From NCBI GenBank assembly GCA_038087015.1, contig JASBNA010000003.1, positions 186,001 to 250,000 on the forward strand: a stretch of DNA of 64,000 nt. Direction: 5' to 3'. The notes under the pieces are model-generated. The model saw only the letters and a program-made list of their open reading frames with translations. It was not told where the DNA came from and made no database searches. Numbering within the stretch: position 1 is the first letter of the stretch; every line of letters begins with the position of its first letter. Source of the stretch: Cerrena zonata. Taxonomy: Eukaryota; Basidiomycota; Agaricomycetes; Polyporales; Cerrenaceae. The position numbers were made by a program, and so were the translations under genes. Shown here piece by piece: positions 11,023 through 28,733 of this stretch.

Positions 11023-12128
11023 ATGGACCACACCCGCCATCTAAACCCTGGTGCACCAAGGCTCCCCTCGGAACTCTTCATAAACTTGCGCGGCGTTCTC
11101 CGATCCACTTTTCACGAAGAGTCAACGGATTACACAGTGCACAAAGAGCTCCGGATGACCATTGCGTCGTGCTGTCTAGTATCATACCATTGGTATACCC
11201 TCTTCACGCCGCTCCTTTACAGCAATATTTATCTGGAGCGAGACGATTGCCAGATCGCATTGTTCCGTCGCACGCTCCGCCTACGACCAAGGCTCTTGAA
11301 AATAATCCGTTACTTGGACATCAACTGCAGTGTCTCGATGAGTGCTTATATGATTATCGTTACGAGGCTTCCCAACCTAAAAGCTCTCGTTGTACGCAAT
11401 CTTGACATGGTTCTCATACACCCGAAGCTTCCCAGTCTACTAGGATGCCTACCAAAAACATCTGAACTATGCTTTCATCTGAAGATCGGCCTTCATGAGC
11501 CAATGAAATACGTTGTGCAATTGCTTCAAAGCTCCAGACCACGGACGATCACTGTATTCAGTGAGTGCGTAACCGAGAAAATAGTCAAGAAGCTTATGAG
11601 ATGTGGTTCAGGTCAGTGCGATAATTTCGTCAACATCATCCACAGAAGTCGAAATTACAAACACATCCTTCATATAAAATTACAACTCCTTCAGACGGCT
11701 GATCTAGGAGTCACACAGGAGCGTCTACACATATTTTGCATGACATTCCAAAGTCTGCCGGATAAGCTGAGAAGTGAGTGTCGCAATTCTCATGTGGAGC
11801 ATGTCAATCTCATCCCGAGTCAGGTATCAGATTACTTCGAACTACCAAAGTACGTTCGATGCCGCTCGACTATATTCAACCTACTCCAAACAAAGTAATA
11901 CTCTGGCACGAAACGGCCTCCTCGAACGAGAGAGACTATCTTGAACTCGTTTTGAGCACTATCCCTACTGATGAGGGACTATGTGAGATGCTGGAACGGG
12001 TCACCTTGGATATGAGCGGAGCAAAAATAAGGATGAAGTTGAGTAAAGGTTGGGAAGACCGACCTGCCTATTATGCTCCACACCTTCCCCGGTTATATGG
12101 AAAAGGTATTTTGTCTGTAGCTATTTAA
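11023..12128 (+). CDS. F-box-like protein
   Basis: Predicted protein of about 351 residues in two exons, 11023-11773 and 11824-12128. The 50-nt intron (donor GTGAGT, acceptor GTCAG) restores the frame that otherwise seems to break near 11.85 kb. Residues 14-70 resemble the degenerate F-box of Agaricomycete proteins: LPSELFINLRGVL, then LRMTIASCCLVSYHWYTL and FTPLLYSNIYL. The rest (NLKALVVRNLDMV and similar) is Leu-rich without clear repeats. Such proteins are usually taken to be substrate receptors of SCF ubiquitin ligases, but they form large divergent families and the target cannot be inferred. A further intron starting at 12106 (GTATTT) could change the last few residues. A TATA box lies 62 bp upstream. 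Confidence 0.65.
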
Positions 12129-12543
12129 ATCATCACGATGTGATTCCATTTTCTGATTGCATTAGTATCCTCCTGTATCATATTGTACATTATGGATACA
12201 ACCACCTTATAGTTAGATTCAAGTTCTTGGTGACACACTCTTCAGACCTGAAACGGTGAGGATGACCGTCCGCGGCGGTATTTAGTTTGTCATCGCTATT
12301 CTTTACTAGTGAGATTCTTGGGATATCGATAGTGGCAAGCAACATAAACTCGGACTAAGACGTCAGTCTCTCCGTCGTAAGGTTCAACTCAGGAATCGCC
12401 CCACTTGTCCACCTACCATACACAACTTGACACAGAGGCAATGTACAGCACACATCGACGGCATTAAAACTAGATAGAGATATCACAAATGAGTCAATAC
12501 ATGATACAACCTGAAAATAAGAGTACAAGTCCCGAAGATACAA
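12129..12543. other. Convergent intergenic region
   Basis: This holds the 3' flanks of the F-box-like gene and YJU2, which converge here. I see no gene, RNA or repeat in it. Confidence 0.5.
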
Positions 12544-13562
12544 TCAGCCAGCGGCCTTGGCCGTTGCCTTGCCCTTCATCTTAATCCCTAGCGAGTTCTT
12601 GAGACCCGTCTTCCGCTTCTTAACAACAGGAACAGCGGCCGACTTAGATGAGATAAGGTTTCGAGTTTCTTCAGGAAGAAGGCTCTGTAGGTCAGGTTCA
12701 ACATCTGCAGCTTTGCGCTTGACCGTGACTGTTGTGGTGCTTGAGGACCCGCTTGGCCCAGCAGCAGGCATCGATACCTTGCTGAACACTTCCCTCACCA
12801 ATTTCTCATCCTCTTCGTCAGCTCTCCTCTTTTCCTCATCCTCTTCAGCCTCTATCTCCTCCATCCCTATTTTATCCAGCAGGTCGACCGAATGACCCAC
12901 CCTCTCGTTCCTCGCATTCCGCGCCCGGATATCTTGTAGGGCGTCGAGAATGTCCATCTCTCGCTTTGAGTCAGTCGTTCGGTTTTCTAGCGCTTTCATG
13001 GGATTGTTTTCTTCTTCCTCCATCTTCGCCAGCCGGTCCTCTTCCTCCACCGCCTGTTCCTCTCGCCATGGCTCGAAGTTCCGCGATGCGCCATGTTCTG
13101 CGGCATAGTCGGTGTTCTTCGGATCGGTCTTGAAAGTTATCTCAGCAGAGCACAATGTGCTATCATTTTGTCGTTAGTATTGAGGAACACAATGTCAATT
13201 AAGCCACTCACCACTTGATGTAGAACCGGAAGATCTTGATGCCATAATAATCCTCGCCCTCTACGGTTTCTTTCCGAGCATTGAATTTCTTGCCCTTGTA
13301 TATATACTCTCCGCAGGTATTACACCGCCTATATTATATGACACATTAGTTCTATATGATAAGCAAGCATTCAGACTCTGACATACATTGAGAAAGGAGC
13401 CATGAGACGAACCACCTGTTGAGCATTCTTAGGTTGTCTCCGCCTTGGAATGAGTGAGGGATCGAAATCCGGGGGGAAGTATTTGTTGAGAACTGAAATT
13501 TATCATCAGTTTCGTAATTCCTAAACGAATGATAGAGGATACACACCTTTACGTTCAGACAT
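12544..13562 (-). CDS. YJU2: Splicing factor YJU2/CWC16 (CCDC94 type)
   Basis: Orthologue of Yju2, which joins the spliceosome through the Prp19 complex and promotes the first catalytic step and branch-helix docking. About 280 residues in four exons. Exon 1 encodes MSERK; the next begins [19 protein letters not shown], the near-invariant start of the family. The zinc-binding part is complete: [20 protein letters not shown], then, across an intron, [21 protein letters not shown], giving two CxxC pairs. [12 protein letters not shown] follows, then an acidic coiled coil ([20 protein letters not shown]) and a Lys-rich tail with VKKRKTG and [12 protein letters not shown] that resembles a nuclear localisation signal. 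It is divergent with DHX35, another spliceosome gene, 259 bp away. Confidence 0.93.
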
Positions 13563-13821
13563 GGTGGCGGTTAAGGGATAAAGAGTGGTTATAAAGTAGC
13601 GCCCATTAGTGCATGCTTAGAATGATCGGCGGTAGTGAATTGACTTCTGTTTATTTCGTGTTGTCCTTGTCCCACCATCCTACATATGACTAACGACTAA
13701 CGAACTACATTATCCTGACATTCTTGATATAGGTTTAAGACTTGGACGCGAATTATCCTCGCTACATTGGCTTCGCTACCCGAATCTCAGAAGTTGGAGT
13801 CAGAACATTTGAAGTCTCGGC
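13563..13821. promoter_or_regulatory. Shared intergenic promoter of YJU2 and DHX35
   Basis: These 259 bp separate the ATG of YJU2 (minus) from the ATG of DHX35 (plus). No TATA box is obvious on either side, as expected for housekeeping genes. The compact head-to-head layout suggests a bidirectional promoter; this is inference from spacing only. Confidence 0.45.
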
Positions 13822-16617
<2,796 letters not shown>

Positions 16618-17010
16618 TAGTTTCTCTTCGCATCTAATTGAGTGTCAGTAGTTCCTGTGTTTGAATGTATTTTGGGTCTGGCTACACTTCATGCTCAATA
16701 ATGACTAAGTAGTAAGCTAGAGATTACTCGGTTGTGTCCGGTATGGTGATGTCATAGCTCAGTACCGCCCTGAGGAACGCTAACGTTGAAGCCATTACCA
16801 TATTTGGGTGTCGTACTATTCCAAATAAGTCAACACCTTCAGCAAGCGCCGGATGCTACGGCGAGCCTCGGATTGATTCCTGAGAACTTGCCTTTCTATA
16901 CCTCCCTCATTCCAATCCCCTTACTTCATCCGGCTACTAGCTAAGGTCAAGGGTAAATATGCTCTGTGTACTGCTCAACGTTCCGGTAACTTATTGCATG
17001 CTGGTAGACA
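16618..17010. other. Intergenic, DHX35 to MIC19
   Basis: No coding or structured feature seen. It should hold the DHX35 3' UTR and the MIC19 promoter. Confidence 0.45.
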
Positions 17011-17710
17011 ATGGGTGCCGGCCAGTCACAGCCCGATCGTGAGGAGGACAAAATCTTCTACTCCAACACACCCATTTCGGTATGTGTATTTACACAACAT
17101 CAATGAAGATCATTATACTTATTTCTACCTCTTAGTTCTCAGAAGATGTCGTCAACCACCTCACAGACCAAGTTGCCTCACCTAACCCCTCACCAGAACG
17201 TCAATCCACTCTCGACGCACACGTCCGCGCTCGTATCCAATCCGAACTTCAAAAGCTCCAACAGGAAGAGGAGGTTGTCAAATCGGAAATAGAACGTGCA
17301 CTTGAAAAGGAGAACCTCGACAAGGAACGAGAACTTTCAGAAGACTCGGAAGATGGAGGTGTTGGTAGCGTGAAGAGCAGTGCGGTGCTTATGGGTGACT
17401 TAGAGGAGGTTAGGCAAAAGGTTGAGAAGTACCAGAGGAGAACTTCTGAAGAGACCTCGGAGTGGATGGCTAAACGTCAGGCTGTACAATCCTGTTACAG
17501 GTGAGTTACTATTGGTCGTGTGGTCGGTTTGTGTGTTTGCTTATATTCTGTAGTTCGAATTCTAAGCAGACACTGGATTGTTGGAAAGAAGTTACAGAGT
17601 TCAAAGCGTCCGTCGGACAACTTGAGCAGGTATGCGTGATATTTATCTATTCCGCCCAGTGTATACTGATGATATTGTGAAACTAGCACTACGTTCATTC
17701 TCTACGATAG
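17011..17710 (+). CDS. MIC19: MICOS complex subunit MIC19 (CHCHD3/AIM13 type)
   Basis: Predicted subunit of the MICOS complex, which shapes crista junctions of the mitochondrial inner membrane. About 180 residues in four exons: 17011 to the GTATGT donor near 17081, then exons ending near 17500 and 17629, and the last ending at TAG 17710. The N-terminus MGAGQSQPDREED has Gly2 and Ser6, a good N-myristoylation signal as known for CHCHD3/Mic19. A charged coiled coil follows (RARIQSELQKLQQEEEVVKS, EIERALEKENLDKEREL). The C-terminal CHCH part has one Cys pair spaced by ten residues (SCYSSNSKQTLDCWKEV), like fungal Mic19, formed only after splicing the third exon. It ends LEQHYVHSLR. The match rests on end motifs and layout rather than long identity. 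Confidence 0.82.
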
Positions 17711-17965
17711 AAGTATAGACCGAGTTGCTGCTACCAGCACGTCCCTTACATTTATTTACTAATAGACAAGCAGTCGACTCGACCAGTGCACCCATACAGA
17801 AAGATAAGAAATACACATGTCCGGCGACCAACAAAAAATCAAGCACAGAATACATACGTTACATACAGGTTAGCGTTACACAAGTGTTACATCGCGAAGA
17901 AATGATATAAACAACAGTGTATGAGTCGGTGTCCGTAAATGTCATCAAAATTGTCCGGAGATATA

Positions 17966-19118
17966 TCATGAAGCGTACCCCACACCACTCGTTGGTCGTG
18001 AGGTCTCAGAGTCCGAACTGAACTGAGACAGTCGACTGGGTCCTTCCGAATTGGATGTCCAACGGGAAGGTGGCAAGTAGTTCAGGAAAGAGAACTTCTT
18101 TCCCTCATTTGGTGGACCCAGTGCCGCAGCAATGAGCCCGGAAGGTATGCGGGGTTGGGGCGGAGGTGTCGGTTCAACTTCCACGAAACTTGAATTTGGT
18201 GTGGAATATACAGAATCTGAACTTAACGACGAAGGTTGGTGATGCAGAGTTGGTGTAGGTTGTGTGTCTTCTGGCAGGTGTAATCGTATTTTCGTGTTCA
18301 CCGGAGGTGCCATAGGTATTGAGGGTATTCGTGGTATTGGAGGGACAGGAGGTAGTGCGATTGGAGACTTAGACGGTGTAGATACTGGCGAAGAACGAAT
18401 ACTGGGTGGCGCCGAGCTGGTAGAGCGGGACAGAGGACTTGGATTGGCGGGGACACGTGAATATGCAGTGCCATTCATGCTGGCAGACCTTGCATGGGAA
18501 GCGGTAGTGACATCTCCAAATGTATATAAGCTCCCGGAAACATTATTACATGAGAGCATAGCTTACCACTTGTAGAAGACGACTTCAATATCCCTGTCGG
18601 TTTGCGCTCGTCCCCAAACTTGATTGCTCTCTTCTGCTTGCTCATGGTGGACGCAGGTGAGAATCCAAGTGGGGTCCCTCTGCCTGAGCTAGAGGCATTT
18701 CTTCGTGTGTTCTCCCTAACTTCCAAGGCACGAAGCTATAGAATGCGATACGAAAAGGCAACTCGGCTAAGAATTCATCTTTCCAATTTGAAGAATTTGA
18801 TGTATCGCTCACCAGCTCTCGCTTCTGCTTGCGTTGTTCACGTTTGATGGAACGCCCCCACAACATCCATGCAGTGACTACAGTGACAGCCAGAAGCACT
18901 CCAGCCACCGTACCACCTACGATGGCGGCTATAGGCACTGGAGGTGATCCGTCTCCGGTAAAGATGGTGGTGGTTGGTGTACCGCTGGGAATGATGGTGG
19001 TAGTACTGACCAGGACGCCATCGCGCAAGTGAAGCAGTGAGTTTTCGGTTGTTTGTGGGTAACCGAACCTTGGCGGAGTGGTGATAGTGCTCGCCGGAGT
19101 GTAGTCGTGGACAGGCAT
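17966..19118 (-). CDS. Single-pass membrane protein, Ser/Thr/Pro-rich, unknown function
   Basis: About 340 residues in three exons. The N-terminal 70 residues are rich in Thr, Ser and Pro (STTTIIPSGTPTTTIFTGDG) and probably outside the cell and O-glycosylated. One strong transmembrane helix follows at about residues 62-84 (VPIAAIVGGTVAGVLLAVTV, then VTAWMLWG), with a basic stop (RSIKREQRKQKRE). The cytoplasmic tail is long, disordered and Ser/Pro-rich, including PPVPPIPRIPSIPMAPP. There is no cleavable signal peptide, so insertion would use the single helix. This layout is common among unnamed Agaricomycete surface proteins and loosely resembles wall-stress sensors of the Mid2/Wsc type, but no sensor domain is visible. 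Introns: GTGAGC after KREL, and GTAAGC after TSG. It converges with MIC19. Confidence 0.7.
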
Positions 19119-19501
19119 GAGGTGGAAGAAGCACGGGCGTTGAGTATCGATTAACTACTCTCAACACATAAAAGGCCCGGGAATATGGGATGGGCCTGGC
19201 TCAGGTTGGACCTTATCCACGCCGTCCAATGTTTCTCCGTAAGCAGTGCCTTGTAACTTTTTCGTGAGTTTGAATGACGGATTCCTCATGCCGTCTCGAA
19301 TAAATTAAACCATTCAATGTGACCTCGAGCCTCGTGTCGGTAAGCGCGGTGTACTCAATTGCCAATAAAAAAACACAATCCTTCTCAGGCCTCGGACCAA
19401 CATACAGTACAACTCTCAGCTGGATAATAAATCAGAGAAGTATCAAAAGTATATATACAATAGCACAATAGCAACCACAACCGCAAACGCAACTAACTAC
19501 A
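19119..19501. other. Intergenic, upstream of the membrane-protein gene
   Basis: Contains the promoter side of the membrane-protein gene and the 3' flank of CDC5L. The last 60 bases before the CDC5L stop are AT-rich, as expected for a 3' UTR. Nothing else is seen. Confidence 0.4.
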
Positions 19502-22573
<3,072 letters not shown>

Positions 22574-22983
22574 TATGTAGAATACAGAGTTGGTGGCTCT
22601 TGGTCAGGTCGCGTTGACGAGAGAACACTAGACGCCCACAACTCTCGCAGTGATTATGTCAGCAACAATGACCTAAACTGTTATGGAAAAGAAGCAAGAA
22701 ATTGAAGTACGTCCTTGTACATTGCCGCGCAAGACAGAAACAAAACAAAATGGAGCTATAGTCGTGAAGTAATACGAAGAGTATTATAACTTGTAAGTGA
22801 TCAGTCAAATACAATACGGCTTGAATACAGTAGATACTAGACCACACAGTTGAACGTTATCACTAGAACAAACTTCAGCTCAGTCTTATTACACAAACAT
22901 TATCCCTACGACTACATGTCAAGTCTCATACAGCTTCGAAAAGTTCTGAATATCCAATAAACAGATTACTACTACCCCCCACT
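22574..22983. other. Intergenic, upstream of CEF1
   Basis: Should contain the CEF1 promoter. No TATA box stands out, and no other gene or repeat is seen. Confidence 0.4.
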
Positions 22984-23529
22984 TCACTTCCGGTCAGCCA
23001 ATGTATCATTGTAGGGCTCGCAGTGAGCACCAAGAAAAACTGCCAGGATCACACGTCTTTCGCCCACAGGTAGAGAATTGTTATACCCTTGGATACCACC
23101 AATCTGCTGGTTGATAACATCAAGCTGCTCTTCTGATATATTTTGGGAGAGTATTAATAGGGATGAACTATCTGCAAAAGACCTAAATTTACCAGTAGCT
23201 TTAGATTGAAGCGCAAACCACGTCTTAATGGCTAGACAATCGTTCACCCTGCAGTGACCTTTTGTATGCTAGTACACTGAAGGAATGTTGAGCCACCACT
23301 GTAGGCCGTAGCGATTCGCAATTACAATCTCTAAGTCAATTAGCTGAAAACTCTCACCTGAAACGGTCAAAAAAACAATACCGTTGAGTCGATGTATGTA
23401 GAAGAGATGGCGGCCTGACGTGTTGTACCCGAATCTCGAGCAAGAAGTGATCTTGTTAGGGGAAGGCAGAAGGGATTGACATAAGATCGCCTGGATAATA
23501 AATACTATTCGAGAACTACTTTCCGCCAT
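22984..23529 (-). CDS. Possible small secreted Cys-containing protein (weak model)
   Basis: Unrecognised and weakly supported. The frame from ATG 23529 runs to TGA 22984 but holds one in-frame TAG (23269-23271). A 99-nt intron (23357-23259; donor GTGAGA, weak acceptor AAAAG) removes the stop and keeps the frame, giving about 150 residues. The N-terminus MAESSSRIVFIIQAILCQSL could be a short signal peptide. Several Cys follow (KITSCSRF, GHCRVNDCLA, GAHCEPYND). Without the intron it would be a pseudogene with one nonsense codon. It lies between CEF1 and the transcription factor with normal gene-region composition. A family match or RNA evidence is needed to call it real. Confidence 0.25.
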
Positions 23530-24292
23530 ATGCGGTTCAACTTCCCGAAGGCTACCATGTAACAGACATGTGTAGTTTCTGAGGGTCACGGTACTAGTAC
23601 ACAGAAGGTCAAAGTTCGAAGTAGAGTTAAAGTTTTTGATACAAAAAAAAGTACGTGAAAAGGTTCCCAAAAAACCGCGTGCTAAAGACTCGGAGAGTCC
23701 AAAAGGAGTCAAGATGCAGGGAAGATAAAGTTCCAGGGACAGTCGTTGGTAATACGGTATCACAAGGTCACTGAGGAATCAGGATGACATGAAGAGGAGT
23801 GAGAGAGAATTATAAACTACACAAGTGTCTAACTACAACCGACTGAAAAGAGGAAATGCATGATTGGCGAGAGAAAACAATAGTAATAGTGCTAAGAGAA
23901 AAACGAAAACCAGAGATGGAGAGGGTAACATACGACATACAATGCATGTAAGGAAAACAAGAACGACAATTCGTGAGAGAGGACAGCGAGGACAAGAAAA
24001 CGATTGGTATAAAATTGCAGGGGTCAAGACGAAAAAAAGGAAGAATAAAGATATCGTGAATGATTTTTCGCGTGTTTTAACCGCGACTCTGGGGACCATT
24101 CCCAATTTACGGCAACGACGACCCAAAACCGGCGATAAAAGATTGATGGAGGAATATCCGAGAGAGAGTGGGGGAGACCGAAAACAGAGACGGAGGTTAA
24201 GGAAAATGCAGTTTGAGCGGAGACAATAGAAATCATAACGTTTCATCTATAGCTAATCATGCATCATCACCAAATCTCAAGCCTCGAACGCC
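23530..24292. other. Intergenic, downstream of the transcription factor
   Basis: No supported gene. Long open frames occur on both strands at 23.83-24.25 kb because the plus strand is strongly purine-rich. The plus version is an Arg/Lys-only-looking peptide and the minus version a hydrophobic one. This is best read as compositional bias in the 3' flank. Confidence 0.45.
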
Positions 24293-27200
24293 TCACCGCA
24301 TAAGCCCGATGAAGCTATTCTGGACAGGAGCCTGATGAGACGCATAGGGCTGTTGCTGAGGCGGCGGCGAAGTCTGCTGAGGATGATGTGCGCCGTAATA
24401 GCCTCCATTAATCTCTATCGACCCCACCACATCTGGCTGAGGTAACCCAGGAATGGGTCTTCTATGATGCCGCGAAGGAGGTCCTAGCCCCTCCATCATC
24501 GGGTCCGAATTTGGAGTGGTGTATATCGAATCGAACCCTCTCGGCATATTCAGTTCCTTGAACAACGTCTTGAAGTAGAAAGCCTCGCTAGGGGACTGAT
24601 AATTCGGTGTGGTCCAGTTGGTAAGAGAAGACATGGATGGATCATATGGCGTATTTCCAGGGATATTCGATCCATGTCCTCCATACCCATGAGACGGATC
24701 GCCAGGGTTCGGATTCCACCCATTGACATCGTTCATATTCCCAATCAGTCCGCGCTGCAAGGAGACATCACCCGAAGTCTGTGCATAAGCCGCCGGCTGT
24801 CGACTTTGTTGCATGGACATAGCGGGGTTCTCATGAGGATTGGAGTGGCTAATCTGAGGTGCCGAGCTGGTAGCCCCAGAAGGAATAGAAGGTGATCCAG
24901 ATGGAAAGTATGGTTGCATCGCGGTAGATGACGGAGATTCTGAATTCGCGCTGGGGAATGCACTCGGACCGCCAACGACATCGGTCGGAGAACTTGAGGA
25001 CGTGTAGTCTGAGTGTGAACCTGAGTGTGGGATACGAGACAATACAGAAGAGAGATCACAAGATCCCAAGCACGCGGCAGCAAAGGAAGAAGGTAAACGG
25101 AAAAGAGGAAAAGCGTGAGTACGGCGATTTTGAAAAGGCGGTGATACATCGAGGGAAGGGGAATGAGATCTCACCATTGACATGTTGGTCATCCATATCC
25201 ATCATCATAGGTGCCCGTTCCGACCGAAGCCTATCGTTTTGAAGTAAGCTTCTGAGAAACCTCGAATGGTATAATGCGGACGAAGACCCTGACGCCGGGT
25301 CCGAATATTCAGCATATGTTTCTGCCACCTTGTTGATATTCAAGTAGATTTCGTTCTGTGCGTTCGGAGGTAGTAGATCTTGTGTCGACCGGTTGCGCAA
25401 GAGCTAGAGATAATTTAATCTCATGCTATAGGCGTGCAAGGACTGCATACTTACTGTGATAAGGTAGACCGCGCAGTAAGCAGTCATGACAGTGATAGTG
25501 TCTTGTCCATAGCGCTATAGCGACGAGAATGGACATGTTAGTGATCATTTCCGACCCCGACGCCAAGATCGGACTGGATACGTACCAACATAGTCAAGGC
25601 GTGAAAATCTTCTGTTACGCTCTTGAGGTGATGTAGTGCGCTCTCGTAGCATCGTTTTAGCGTCTGGGTATACATTGGGTTGGTACCGCCAGTGTTCGTT
25701 GTTGGCTATAAAAAGGGTTAGCTGAGAAAATAAGAAGAATAAGAATTATTTACTATGACGAGACCGTTCTTAATACACAAACTGTTCAGGAACGAATTAA
25801 CGTAGAGCCAGAAGAATCGAATGAAGGCTTGATGGAACGCCGTCGTCGCCTCTGCCTTTTTCAATTCATTCGGCCATAGCTGCATCCACGAATTCATTTT
25901 CGTGTTACACTCTTCGGGGATAGTATATTCTGCCTGATGCGCACACGCCTTCTTGGTCATCATGCTCGCAATTAATCGAAGTTGCACGAACGAGGCAAGG
26001 ATAACATCCTGAGGTAGGATATTGGGACCTCCTTGCAAGTGCCAATCCGATGCATGCTCGACAAATAAATCGTCATCGGCAAGCATGTATTGCCGGCCCG
26101 TTTGTGTACTGAGGCTGTGGTCGTGTACGAAGAGCACCAGATATGTTCGTTCTCGATTCCGCCTTTCACGGAATTGAAACTCTGTTTCTTGTTGTGGACG
26201 CTCAACATATTTATTGAGACCCAGCTCGACCGCCATTCGACAGGCATAGCCAATGTACGTCCACGTCCGTTGATCGTCGGGTTCCTTCCAGTACGTCAGG
26301 CAAGCAAAGGCTTGGCAGACCTCGACAGACTTCCAGTTCTCTGCAAATGCACGAATAGCAAATTCATGAGCGAGTTTCAGCACACTCTTGTAATGAGTGG
26401 GCTTGAAGAATTTACAGCAAGCCATGAGGATTGTCGTGAACAAGAACGGACATCTCGCCCGGATGTACTTGGCACTATGCAAGTGTGGGTCAAAGAGGTT
26501 GATGAAAGGGTTCAATCGAAGAAAGAACATTTCGAACATGTCGTTTGCTTCCTTTTCGTCCACGAGCCCTGAAGCCACAGGGTCCTTCAGACTAGAAAAG
26601 ATACTGCTCTCACGGTGGGACGAGGCCGATGGGGAGCGGTTCAGGGTAGGAGACGCATGGCTAGAGTGGGATTGGGGTGAGGCATGGGGATCGGTATCTG
26701 TTGGATTGAGGATGGTCTTGAAGAAGGAATTCCTTTCACTCTCTTTGCGGATGAGCTGTGCGGGGAATACGGTGTCCCCGGAACGGTCGGTGTCGTCGTC
26801 TTCTGTTCCCACGGGTATGTCTGAGGATAGAGAGGGATAAGTACCATCGTAGGGAGAGTGGTGGCTGAGAGGTGAAGAGTCCTGTGACATGATATGATGA
26901 GGGGAAGGCTCGTGGACGACACCACGAGCCTTTGCATTGTTGAGACCCTTTTCGAGTCGTCGGAGCATCTTGGACGCATCGGACAGCCTGGATAGGCGTG
27001 AGGTGAGCGGCAGCAAGGGGTTATAAATTTAAAGGGCATACTTGGATCCTGGCTTTCGGCCCCGACGGTGTTTCTCAAACTTGCAGCTAGAGAACGGGTA
27101 AGTGGAGTTTAGATGGGAGGGAAGGGTGTACTAACTCTTGACCGCCGCGCTGACACCGTTGGCAAGGGAGACCCTGCTCCTCGTCTGCACCAATGCATTT

Positions 27201-27398
27201 CATCTGAACAAATCAAAGTGAGACCAAGTAATTATTGGAGACATTAACGGGGCGCGGTACCTTGGCGGCCCTGCATGTCGTGCACGCCCGAGCACCTCGA
27301 ATGATAGGATTTTTGCTACAAGAATTGACAACGTCAATGAGGAACTAAGTGGCAGTCAAAGAAGAGAGGAGGACAAACGATTTCGGTTGATCGGCCAT
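24293..27398 (-). CDS. Zn2Cys6 transcription factor with fungal-specific regulatory domain
   Basis: Predicted nuclear DNA-binding regulator, about 800 residues, roughly ten exons. The start at 27398 gives MADQPKS, then an intron and KNPIIRGARACTTCRAAKMK followed by C, then PCQRCQRGGQDC. All six Cys of the Zn2Cys6 cluster are present with spacing 2-6-10-2-6, but only after splicing. A conserved basic linker EKHRRGRKPGSK and a coiled coil (MLRRLEKGLNNAKA) follow, the latter likely for dimerisation. The middle is the fungal transcription-factor homology region: EANDMFEMFFLRLNPFINLF, RCPFLFTTILMACCKFF, ACRMAVELGLNKYVER, RRNRERTYLVLFVHD. The C-terminus is low-complexity and Gln/Pro/Ser-rich (QTSPPPQQQPYASHQ), a typical activation region. 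The cluster and linker resemble Leu3/PrtT-type regulators, so a role in nitrogen or amino-acid metabolism is possible, but the target genes cannot be read from sequence. Confidence 0.85.
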
Positions 27399-28733
27399 GT
27401 CTGGGGAGGGGGAGAAAGTTGAGACACCGGACGAGAGAGTCGAGGTCGGCTATTAATGCTTGGAACGGCGGGGGAAGCGCTGGGGGCACGGTGATCAAGC
27501 AAGTGGATGGGGGGAACAGTTGAGACGCGAACGGGAAACAAGAGAGAGGACGAGGGGGAGCAGATGGAAGAGCGAGGGCGAACACACCAGCCTTTGAAGG
27601 AACGCAGGAGGAGGAAGATGGAAAGCCAGATGGATGATATCAAGAAACGCTTCCCTGGGCGCACTCCCAACTTGAACTCTTTGACGCGAACAACTGCCGT
27701 ACCTTTCCAGATTCGCCCCGGGTCCCCTGTTGCCTGCTGTGTCCGCGAATGATGATGATGTGCTGTCTGTATCGAGCCTGGTTGCGACTCTCATTTGTTT
27801 GTTTTTCCTCTCTTCATTGCATTTCTCGACTGCCGCGGTTATGGGCGCTTTCTCTCGGCATCTCGTATTCCCCCGAGGAACCGGAGGCACCGGCTGCCAA
27901 ACTAGACTCCGGCCCTCTCTTCTTACCCCCATCCGGCAAATTACCATCTCTGGTCGTCCCACCGCCCCCACACGTGGGTCGAATTCGTCTTCACCGGACC
28001 CTTTTTGACGTTTATCTCTATCGGACACCGTCTGCTCTGTTATCTCGGCACCTTACAATCGTATTCGACGTATTATGTCTCTTTTATAGACCGGTCATCT
28101 CCAAGGCTGTGCGGCCTCCTTACAATCCTTGTGCTATATCTCAGCTCACTTGTAACCTTTACTCAGTCTGGCTGAGTCCTCGAAGTCGTCTCTATAGCAC
28201 ACAGCTACAAGGTACCAACAAATAATTTCAATCTCAGATACAGCAGATATAACATATACTCGAATGGATCGCTTCATGCCCTCGGTGTCTTAATGATTTT
28301 TCAATTCCAAACTGCTATACATTGCCGCCACATAATGCAAAGTTATTCAACTGTACTTATGCTCACATCCCGCATTGCCAGTAATCATACACTTGAATCT
28401 ACATACCTACACCTATCACCTTACGTTACACATCATGCATGACATAGTCAGCTTCGACGCTGATCCGAAGTATTGGTCAAACGTCAGACCCTGTCATCTT
28501 CTCAATCCGACATCTGCCATTGCGTATTTGGGGTTAGTCTGACGCCTGCTAAAGGCTGGGAAAGAACACACAGATGCTATCATATTATTACACGCCTCAA
28601 CGCTAAAACAGAAACACAAACTCTGCTTCTAGAAGCAGATACCACAATGAGACACCACGACCATCACGCATTTGGGTCGGAGCCTCATCCATCCCTGCCA
28701 CGCCAGTATTCTGCTACCGCCAGTACCCCAATT
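27399..28733. other. Intergenic, transcription-factor promoter and NUP37 3' flank
   Basis: About 1.3 kb without a supported gene. Open frames on both strands around 27.5-28.2 kb lack conserved motifs. CT-rich tracts near 27.8-28.0 kb (plus strand) and the size of the gap suggest a large regulatory region for the minus-strand transcription factor, common for such genes. No repeat or RNA is seen. Confidence 0.4.

Noticed and set aside
10675..11059. Open frames on both strands upstream of the F-box-like gene
   Set aside because: They lie in the promoter region, overlap each other and the TATA box, and show no conserved features.
11770..11900. Frameshift in the F-box-like gene
   Set aside because: A 50-nt intron with GTGAGT donor and CAG acceptor (11774-11823) restores the frame, so no indel is needed.
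23833..24246. Long open frames on both strands (Arg/Lys-rich plus, hydrophobic minus)
   Set aside because: Strong purine bias of one strand removes stops in both; no domain, and the region is the 3' flank of the transcription factor.
27495..28225. Several overlapping open frames between the transcription factor and NUP37
   Set aside because: No conserved motif or credible splice structure; composition fits promoter and leader sequence.
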